Shown here in pieces: positions 1-5,647 of a stretch of 5,647 nucleotides of DNA. This DNA is from Spirochaetaceae bacterium (GTDB taxonomy: Bacteria > Spirochaetota > Spirochaetia > DSM-27196 > PWMO01). The position numbers and the translations under genes were made by a program. The stretch's first letter is position 1. Each line of letters opens with the position of its first letter. The stretch spans positions 1 to 5,647 of the forward strand of contig PWMO01000100.1 of assembly GCA_003558175.1 (NCBI GenBank). The letters run 5' to 3'. The notes beneath the pieces are model-generated. The model had not been told where the DNA came from, made no database searches, and worked only from the letters and a program-made list of their open reading frames with translations.

Positions 1-36
1 CGGGTGCCGTGCGCTTGGCTGCCGCAACAGCGTCAA
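1..36 (-). CDS. Possible start of a third overlapping gene, cut by the window edge
   Basis: A TTG at 36-34 overlaps the lptD stop TGA (35-33) as TTGA, the same kind of junction as between uvrA and lptD. The twelve visible codons (MTLLRQPSARHP) are open to the window edge. There is no convincing Shine-Dalgarno site before it, so initiation would have to rely on coupling. In Treponema pallidum, as I recall, the gene after the lptD homologue is mviN/murJ, but twelve codons are too few to identify a product. It may equally be non-coding spacer. Confidence 0.2.
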   Translation of the reverse strand, partial: MTLLRQPSARHP

Positions 37-3000
37 TAGTAGAACTCGTCGTCTTCATAGCGGAACTCGCTGCGGATCTCGGGGATCGGTCGCCACACCA
101 GCGTAATCTCTACAAACGGCACCCAGCGATACTGCTGCCGCCCATCGGCGCCGGTGATAACATCCGGGCTGCCTCGGTAGCTGATGGTGAGATCCCAATC
201 GTCAAGATGGTGTACCGCGGCTACTTCAACGCTCTGGATGTTAAACGGCGACTGCTCACGCGCCGCCTGGTCCCCAAACGCGAACGACTGCAGCACGTCG
301 TCAAAGAAGTTGCGCGTCGGCACGCCCACCCTATCGGCGAGCGAAGGCACATACTGGTAAACCAGCGCGTTGCGCGAGACCGAAGAGAATCTCAAGTCAA
401 GGAACTCGTGCACCTGAACGTTGAACCCGGCACGCACGTCGAGAAAGCTCTCGGTAAAACGCAGAAAGTTCATCCGCAACAGTGAGTCAAACCGCGCTCC
501 CCAGCGGACGCGATTGCGCCAAAGGGGATCGCTTTCGTAGCGCAGGTCCAGCCGCAGGTCGGCGTCCGTTGCCTGCAGTCTGGCCTCGTCCCGCGGCTGC
601 CACGGCGACGTCCCGGCCACGGGGCTCACAAAGCGAAACCCGGGAGTGTTGCGAAAATTGAGCGAAGCGGTCAGCGGCCAGAGACGCAGCGATGTCGACA
701 GCGAGTCGACCTGATCCTCTTCGATATCGTAGACAAAGCGCTGCTGCAGAAACAGCTCAGGCCGGAAGCGCAGCGTTTCCGTAATGCGCAGCGGACTGTA
801 GATCCATTCATCCTCCGGTCTGCGCGCTTCGGCCTCGATGGTAGAGGTCAACGGCCCGGTCACCAGGTCGAGTCTCCCGGTGTAGCGGTCGTCCAGTGGC
901 GGGAGGTCGGCTCGCAGCCGCAGCGACTGCGTCGCGCGCCAGTAGTCGGCCAGCAGATTCAGGTTGACATTGTGGGCGCGGACAAACTCCTCGTCCCAGC
1001 GGAAGAAGCGGTCGTCGTACACCGGCCCGTCATCTTCCGGATCGCGACCGACGTAGGCGCGGTCGTAGAGCGTGACATTGAGGTCGTAACTCACGTTGGT
1101 TCGCGAAAAATAGCTGTCCCGAGTGAAGGGAAAGGTCGACAACCGCAGGTTGTTGCCCACTCTGGCGCTGCCGTAGCGAAATGCCTGGGTCTCCAGGTTT
1201 CTGAGCTGCGCCTCCGTCAGGAGCTCCGAGTTGTAGATGGTACGGTAGCGATAGGTAGAATCGATCGCTCCGCTTACCACGAAGAGGCGGTCGTAGATGT
1301 CGGCGCGATAGTTGATCCGCGCGCTGTTGTTGGACGTCAGGCTCGAATAGGCCACCGCAAAGTCGATGTCTTCCGGTTCGGTCCACGACGCCTGGTCGTA
1401 CTCGTTGATTACCGTAAGCCGTGGATTGAGGGTATAACCCACGCTGTAATTGAGCGGCTCCTGAAACCGCAGCCCGGTCAGGTCGCCCTCGCGCGACGGC
1501 AGCCGGCGCGGTTCATCGGCGATCTCTCGTTCTTCGGGGGAAAGCGCCTCGTCATCGCCCCACGGAGGGCGGATTTCTACCCGCGGTTGATCGTCAGACC
1601 CCGTTGCTGCGGCACCGCGCCGGCGGCTGTCGAGCAGGCTGCCGCTGATCCGAACACCCATGTCCGGTGCGGTGAGTCGCGACGGGTAGAAGAAGTACTC
1701 CTGTGGCGGGCGGTCCGCCTGCGCTGTGTAGTCCGGCAGGCCGGACAGATCCCGGCGTTTGCTGCTCCAGGCGAGCGAGGTTACGAAGGTCTGCAGCGAC
1801 GCCGACTGCACCCACGGTGACAGCGGTCCAACCGGCGCGTTATAGCTGCCCGAGAGCCGCCACAGCAGCGATGTCTTTTCGCTGACCGTCTCGGGAGTGA
1901 AGTCCGGGCCTTCGCCAATCATGGAAAGCCAGTCCATCTCCTCCGCCCGATCGCCAAAATCGAGATCCACGTAACGGTCGGAGTAGAGCTCGAAACGCCC
2001 GGTCATATTCAGTCGATTCAGGCGCGTGGCGAAATCGAAATCCGCCTTATAGCGAAAGGGGACGTTGATCCCACCGAACTGGGTAGAGTCCCAGTAGCGC
2101 TTAGTGGCGCCGTCTTCGGTGATGAAGAGATTGGTGTAGCCCAGCGTTCCCGGCGGGTAGTTGCGCAGCGGTCGGCTGACTCCCAGACCGACCGAACCGT
2201 CAAAGCGGTCGAAGATCCAGAGCCCCGGCAGTTCACCCTCCAACCCTACGTAGGCGCCCAACCGGGTATAGATGTCGGCGAGCAGCCGCAGGTTCCAGTC
2301 TTCGTCGTCAAACCGCGGCGGCGGATCCTCCTCGGTTGCCGGCCGCATGAACAGCCCCTCACGCACCCGCCGCTGCTCGGCGTCTCCCTCTTCGGCGAGC
2401 TGAAGGAACGAGACGGAGGTCTCGCGCGCCTGCTTGGACCCGATCAGGTAGCTGGTGGTCTGGATGAACATGCCCTCACGGTTCCGGTACCCGGCAACCG
2501 GGTTGAAAAACAGCCGGTCGCCGAAGCGAAAGAAAAACGGAAAGTAGAACACCGGTACGCGCCCAACGTACAGCACCGCGTTCTGCAGCCCCCACTCTCC
2601 GGGCCCAAGCACCCAGATGCGCCGCGCGCGAATCTGGTAGTTGGGCGGGTCCGCCGGTGAGGAGGTGATCACGCCGTCCTCCATCACGATGATGTCGTCG
2701 GCGGACCGCGTGATGTAGCGCCCACGGTAGGTGAACTCAATCTCGCGCTCTTCAATGCTTCGCGGCCGCGCTGAGCTTCCCTCCAGAAAGACGCCTTCCC
2801 AGGTAGTCAGAAAAACGGTGAGCCCTTCGCCTTCAAAGCGCTCATCGCCCTGCCCCGGGCGCGAGATGACGTACTCGATGTCGCCGAACGCGGTGAGGCT
2901 GTTTTCCGTCTGGTTGAAGATGATCTCTTCAGCATGGATGCGGTGCGAGACGCCGGTCTGGAAATCCTCCATCCGCACGATGACTCCGCCGCGCAGCCGG

Positions 3001-3392
3001 ACGTAGCGCTCGTCTACCTGATCGAGGAAGAAGTAATCGGACGCGATAGCCGACTCGATGGTAATCTCGCGCTCGGCATCGGGCCGTGCCTCCGGCGCTG
3101 TGACGCCGTAGTGGGCGTAGAGCCGGTTCTGCAGTTCGCTGCGCGAACCACGCGTTGAGAGCCCCAGCCGCGAGGCCCATTCGACCAGCTCTTCAAACGG
3201 CGCGGTTGAAATATCCTGTGCCAGTGTGCGTCGGGTCAGCGTGGCCGGAGCATCAGCCGACGCCTCGCCGGGCGCTTCGGCGGGCGCTTCTTCCGCTGCG
3301 GGCGCGGCTGCGTCTTCCTGGGCCGCCAACTGAACGCTCAACATGCTGAGCAGCACGCTGCAGCTGAGGCACAGGAGCCGGCGGCGCGTCAC
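33..3392 (-). CDS. lptD: LptD/OstA-family outer-membrane glycolipid (LPS) assembly protein
   Basis: LptD is the outer-membrane end of the Lpt bridge; it takes lipopolysaccharide or a related lipid from a periplasmic OstA/LptA-type domain and inserts it in the outer leaflet through its beta-barrel. With the GTG start at 3392 the product is 1119 residues, against about 780 in E. coli. Residues 1-24 look like a signal peptide (MTRRR, then a hydrophobic stretch ending LAA|QED). Residues 25-51 are an Ala/Glu/Pro linker. Residues 61-97 resemble a SAP-type helix-loop-helix. Residues about 110-250 look like the OstA/LptA beta-jellyroll (RLRGGVIVRMED, HAEEIIFNQTENSLTAFGD). The family hallmark is near residues 258-287 (ARRIWVLGPGEWGLQNAV, then VGRVPVFYFPFF). 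The rest is alternating aromatic/polar barrel strands ending in a C-terminal Tyr (DDEFYY), as expected for BAM-assembled proteins. Residues 589-639 form a charged, probably disordered loop. The mature protein has no cysteine. A TTG at 3422 in the same frame is a less likely start, since it has no ribosome binding site. The family call is firm; the lipid exported is unknown. Confidence 0.9.
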   Translation of the reverse strand: MTRRRLLCLSCSVLLSMLSVQLAAQEDAAAPAAEEAPAEAPGEASADAPATLTRRTLAQDISTAPFEELVEWASRLGLSTRGSRSELQNRLYAHYGVTAPEARPDAEREITIESAIASDYFFLDQVDERYVRLRGGVIVRMEDFQTGVSHRIHAEEIIFNQTENSLTAFGDIEYVISRPGQGDERFEGEGLTVFLTTWEGVFLEGSSARPRSIEEREIEFTYRGRYITRSADDIIVMEDGVITSSPADPPNYQIRARRIWVLGPGEWGLQNAVLYVGRVPVFYFPFFFRFGDRLFFNPVAGYRNREGMFIQTTSYLIGSKQARETSVSFLQLAEEGDAEQRRVREGLFMRPATEEDPPPRFDDEDWNLRLLADIYTRLGAYVGLEGELPGLWIFDRFDGSVGLGVSRPLRNYPPGTLGYTNLFITEDGATKRYWDSTQFGGINVPFRYKADFDFATRLNRLNMTGRFELYSDRYVDLDFGDRAEEMDWLSMIGEGPDFTPETVSEKTSLLWRLSGSYNAPVGPLSPWVQSASLQTFVTSLAWSSKRRDLSGLPDYTAQADRPPQEYFFYPSRLTAPDMGVRISGSLLDSRRRGAAATGSDDQPRVEIRPPWGDDEALSPEEREIADEPRRLPSREGDLTGLRFQEPLNYSVGYTLNPRLTVINEYDQASWTEPEDIDFAVAYSSLTSNNSARINYRADIYDRLFVVSGAIDSTYRYRTIYNSELLTEAQLRNLETQAFRYGSARVGNNLRLSTFPFTRDSYFSRTNVSYDLNVTLYDRAYVGRDPEDDGPVYDDRFFRWDEEFVRAHNVNLNLLADYWRATQSLRLRADLPPLDDRYTGRLDLVTGPLTSTIEAEARRPEDEWIYSPLRITETLRFRPELFLQQRFVYDIEEDQVDSLSTSLRLWPLTASLNFRNTPGFRFVSPVAGTSPWQPRDEARLQATDADLRLDLRYESDPLWRNRVRWGARFDSLLRMNFLRFTESFLDVRAGFNVQVHEFLDLRFSSVSRNALVYQYVPSLADRVGVPTRNFFDDVLQSFAFGDQAAREQSPFNIQSVEVAAVHHLDDWDLTISYRGSPDVITGADGRQQYRWVPFVEITLVWRPIPEIRSEFRYEDDEFYY
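3269..3290 (-). repeat. Short direct repeat encoding the Ala/Glu/Pro linker of LptD
   Basis: The plus-strand 10-mer CGGGCGCTTC occurs at 3269-3278 and again at 3281-3290, a 12-base period equal to four codons. It encodes the low-complexity APAEAPGEA stretch just after the signal peptide. A degenerate third copy (GCGGGCGCGGCT) follows near 3299-3310. The linker probably works as a flexible tether between the mature N-terminus and the SAP-like segment. The repeat could vary in length by slippage without shifting the frame. Confidence 0.45.
3389..3392 (-). promoter_or_regulatory. GTGA stop-start overlap between uvrA and lptD
   Basis: The minus strand reads GTGA: GTG (3392-3390) opens lptD and TGA (3391-3389) closes uvrA. 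Four-base overlaps of this type are a common mark of translational coupling, where ribosomes finishing the upstream gene restart on the downstream one. It implies that both genes sit on one mRNA. A promoter for lptD inside uvrA cannot be excluded by eye, but none is evident. Confidence 0.7.
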
Positions 3393-5647
3393 AATAGGAT
3401 CCTTTGGTGCTCCGCTATCCAACGGCCGGTGTGTGACTGCCGGCAGCGGGCCACCTCCTCCGGGGTCCCGGTTGCTACCACCGCTCCACCGCGCTCGCCG
3501 CCTTCCGGTCCAAGGTCTATCACCCGATCGGCGTTCAGAATCACATCGAGGTTATGTTCGATGACGGTTACCGTGTTGCCCTTCTCGACCAGGGCGTTCA
3601 GTACGTCGAGAAGCTTCGCGACATCGGCAAAATGCAACCCGGTTGTGGGTTCGTCCAGAATGTAGAAGGTGCGTCCGGTGTTGGTGCGAGAGAGTTCGAG
3701 CGCCAGTTTGACGCGCTGCGCTTCACCACCGGAGAGCGTCAGCGCGGACTGCCCCAGCCGGATGTAATCGAGCCCGACATCGCGCAGCGTCGCGAGCTTG
3801 CGCTCAACCGCCGGAACCGCGCCGAAGAACTCGGCCGCCTCTTCAACGGTCATCTCGAGCACGTCATGGATACTCTTGCCCTTGTACAGCACCTCCAGCG
3901 TTTCACGGTTAAACCGCCGGCCGTTACAGACGTCACAGGTGACGAAGACATCGGGCAGGAAATGCATCTCGATTTTGATCGTTCCGGCACCCTGGCAGTT
4001 TTCGCAGCGGCCGCCCTTCACGTTGAACGAGAACCGGCCCGGCTTGAATCCGCGCGCGCGGGACGCGGGCAGCCCGGCAAAGAGATCGCGAATTGGTCCG
4101 AACACGCCGACGTAGGTTGCCGGGTTGGAACGCGGCGTGCGACCGATGGGGCTTTGATCAATCAGGATTACCTTGTCGACCGCTTCAGCCCCTTCCAGGG
4201 AGTCAAACGCTCCCACCGGCTCGCTGCGCCGGTGAACCACGTTCTGCAGCGCCGGATGCAGCAGATCGGTGAGCAGCGTCGACTTCCCGGAACCGGAAAC
4301 GCCCGTAATCACGTTGAACGTGCCAAGGGGAAAATCTACCGTGATGCGCTTCAGGTTGTGCTCACGCGCACCAACCAGTCGCAACGCCGTTCCATTCCCG
4401 CTGCGGCGGGAGCGGGCCGGTCGTACCGCGCCGGAGCGTTCTGCGACACCATCCGCGCCTTGCGCGGCCTCGAGCGCAGCTGCAGCGGATCGTCGCAGGT
4501 AGGGGCCGGTAACGCTTTCAGGATTGGCGATCACCTCCTCCACCGTTCCCTGGGCAACAACACGGCCACCGTGCACGCCGGCCCCCGGACCCATATCGAC
4601 AACGTGATCCGCGGCCAGCAGCGTCTGTTCGTCGTGCTCTACCACAATCAGGGTGTTGCCGATATCGCGCAGGTGCAACAGCGTCTGCAGCAGCCTCTCG
4701 TTGTCACGCTGGTGCAGCCCGATAGTGGGCTCGTCCAGGATGTAGAGCACCCCCACCAGCGACGAGCCAATCTGGGTTGCCAGCCGGATGCGCTGCGCTT
4801 CGCCCCCCGAGAGGGTTGAGGCGGCACGGTCCAGCGTCAGGTACTCAAGGCCAACGCTTTCCATGAACCGCAGTCTCGAAACGATCTCTTTCAGCGTTTC
4901 GCGCGCAATCTGTTGCTCGGTTGGCGTCAACTGCAGCCGCTCAAAGAACTGCAACGCCTCCGACACCGACATGGAACTCAGCTCATGAATGCCTTTGCCG
5001 CCCACCATCACCGCAAGCGCTTCCGGCCGCAATCGCTTGCCGTCGCACGCCTCGCAGCGCCGGTTTGACATGAAGCTCTCCAGCCACTGCTTGACTCCCT
5101 CCGAGGAGCTCTCGGTGTAGCGCCGTCGCAGATCGGCAAGAATACCGGGAAACTGCGTCTGGTACTCAAACCTGCCGGTACCGCTCTTGTTCTCGTAGGT
5201 TACGTCAATGGTGGCGTCACTGCCGTGCAGCAGCGTCTGCATCACCTCGTCCGGCAGCTCCTGCAACGGGGTATCCAGGCTGAACCCCAGGTGCTCGGCG
5301 AGCGATACAAATCGGCTGCGGTACCACTGCGATTTGGGATTGTAGGGTACAATGCCGCCCTGGTTGAACGAGAGCGACCGGTCGGGCATGATGCGCCGCA
5401 CATCGAACTCCATCGTGATGCCAAGCCCCGAGCAAGCCTGACACGCACCGTACGGGTTGTTAAACGAGAAGATGCGCGGCTCAAGCTCAGGAAACGACAG
5501 ATTGCTGTCCGGATAGGCGTAACTTTCGGAAAACTGCTCTTCGATCTCGCCGTCATCGGTGTAGCGGGTGGCGATGACCAGCCCTGCGGCCGCTTCGGCA
5601 GCGCTCTCGGCTGCCTCGGCAATTCGTTCCCGCGCACCGTCGGCGAC
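3389..5647 (-). CDS. uvrA: UvrABC excinuclease subunit A, 5' end outside window
   Basis: UvrA is the dimeric ATPase that finds bulky DNA lesions and loads UvrB in nucleotide excision repair, in the cytoplasm. The frame is open to the window edge; 752 residues are visible of about 940 usual, so the N-terminus with the first Walker A and most of the UvrB-binding domain is missing. Numbering from the first visible codon: degenerate zinc module 1 at 45-72; FMSNRRCEACDGKRL with a Cys pair at 198/201; ABC-I signature LSGGEAQR at 279-286; Walker B ILDEPTIGLHQRDN from 303 and its switch His at 338 (VVEHD). Then come an Ala-rich linker (about 387-421), the second Walker A GVSGSGKST at 449-457, and the intact damage-sensing zinc module with Cys 548/551 and 571/574. 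Signature II LSGGEAQR is at 638-645, Walker B II ILDEPTTGLHFAD follows at 663, with His 698 (VIEHN). The protein ends normally (SHTGRW...RILL). The Met at 5413 is internal: conserved UvrA sequence (ELEPRIFSFNNPYGAC) continues upstream of it. Its stop overlaps the lptD start. Confidence 0.97.
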   Translation of the reverse strand, partial: VADGARERIAEAAESAAEAAAGLVIATRYTDDGEIEEQFSESYAYPDSNLSFPELEPRIFSFNNPYGACQACSGLGITMEFDVRRIMPDRSLSFNQGGIVPYNPKSQWYRSRFVSLAEHLGFSLDTPLQELPDEVMQTLLHGSDATIDVTYENKSGTGRFEYQTQFPGILADLRRRYTESSSEGVKQWLESFMSNRRCEACDGKRLRPEALAVMVGGKGIHELSSMSVSEALQFFERLQLTPTEQQIARETLKEIVSRLRFMESVGLEYLTLDRAASTLSGGEAQRIRLATQIGSSLVGVLYILDEPTIGLHQRDNERLLQTLLHLRDIGNTLIVVEHDEQTLLAADHVVDMGPGAGVHGGRVVAQGTVEEVIANPESVTGPYLRRSAAAALEAAQGADGVAERSGAVRPARSRRSGNGTALRLVGAREHNLKRITVDFPLGTFNVITGVSGSGKSTLLTDLLHPALQNVVHRRSEPVGAFDSLEGAEAVDKVILIDQSPIGRTPRSNPATYVGVFGPIRDLFAGLPASRARGFKPGRFSFNVKGGRCENCQGAGTIKIEMHFLPDVFVTCDVCNGRRFNRETLEVLYKGKSIHDVLEMTVEEAAEFFGAVPAVERKLATLRDVGLDYIRLGQSALTLSGGEAQRVKLALELSRTNTGRTFYILDEPTTGLHFADVAKLLDVLNALVEKGNTVTVIEHNLDVILNADRVIDLGPEGGERGGAVVATGTPEEVARCRQSHTGRWIAEHQRILL
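3400..3405 (-). promoter_or_regulatory. Ribosome binding site for lptD (AAAGGA)
   Basis: On the minus strand AAAGGA lies seven bases before the GTG at 3392-3390, inside the last codons of uvrA. This is good Shine-Dalgarno spacing. No comparable purine-rich site precedes the upstream in-frame TTG at 3422-3420, where the flanking bases are mostly ACACACCGGCCG. The site therefore decides the start in favour of the GTG, and it also puts a standard signal-peptide n-region (MTRRR) at the N-terminus. Confidence 0.7.

Noticed and set aside
9..485. 158-codon open frame on the plus strand at the left edge
   Set aside because: It is antisense to the conserved C-terminal strands of LptD, with no recognisable product.
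972..1820. 282-codon open frame on the plus strand opposite lptD
   Set aside because: It is antisense to barrel-coding sequence, with no family resemblance; explained as a shadow of a GC-rich gene.
3330..3392. Lipoprotein signal at the LptD N-terminus (cysteines in LLCLSC)
   Set aside because: The cysteines lie too early in the hydrophobic stretch and lack a proper lipobox; LAA|QE fits ordinary signal peptidase I cleavage.
3393..3430. Separate promoter or terminator between uvrA and lptD
   Set aside because: There is no intergenic space, and I see no convincing -35/-10 pair or hairpin with a T-run here.
3554..4819. 421-codon open frame on the plus strand opposite uvrA
   Set aside because: It lies wholly antisense to conserved UvrA, has no recognisable domain, and its openness is what GC-rich codon use on the other strand produces.
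5411..5413. ATG at 5413 as the start of a short UvrA
   Set aside because: The same frame stays open to 5647 and encodes conserved UvrA sequence including the CQAC pair, so this Met is internal.
5242..5637. 131-codon minus-strand frame overlapping the visible 5' part of uvrA
   Set aside because: It is in a different frame from UvrA, whose conserved sequence reads straight through the region; the product is Arg/Ser/Pro-rich shadow sequence.

Overview
The window holds two large genes on the minus strand, packed head to tail with no intergenic space. Reading in the direction of transcription (right to left), the first is uvrA, which enters from beyond position 5647 and stops at 3389. The second is an lptD/ostA-family outer-membrane gene running from a GTG start at 3392 to a stop at 33. 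The uvrA stop codon and the lptD start codon share bases in a GTGA overlap. The last 36 bases may be the start of a third overlapping reading frame, but that is weak.

The DNA is GC-rich and densely coding. UvrA is universal in bacteria, but LptD implies a double-membraned (diderm) organism. A uvrA gene directly followed by an unusually long lptD matches, as far as I recall, the Treponema pallidum order TP0514 (uvrA) - TP0515 (LptD-like) - TP0516 (mviN/murJ). I therefore infer a GC-rich, free-living member of the Spirochaetales (Spirochaeta/Alkalispirochaeta-like). This rests on gene order and protein character, not on a search.

Region by region: 1-32 lies downstream of lptD. 33-3392 is lptD, which encodes a signal peptide, an Ala/Glu/Pro linker, a SAP-like helix-loop-helix, an OstA/LptA-like periplasmic domain and a large beta-barrel. 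3389-5647 is the C-terminal 752 residues or so of UvrA. The region is fully coding, with no RNA gene, mobile element, CRISPR array or clear terminator.

The two products do unrelated jobs: UvrA recognises DNA damage in the cytoplasm, and LptD inserts lipopolysaccharide or a related glycolipid at the outer membrane. Their link is transcriptional and translational coupling rather than a shared pathway. The points most worth a second look are the SAP-like motif in a predicted periplasmic segment of LptD, the loss of two of the four cysteines in UvrA zinc module 1 (each one base change from Cys), the absence of cysteine from mature LptD, and the GTGA junction that sets the true lptD start. I see no clear sign of a wholly new multi-gene system here.
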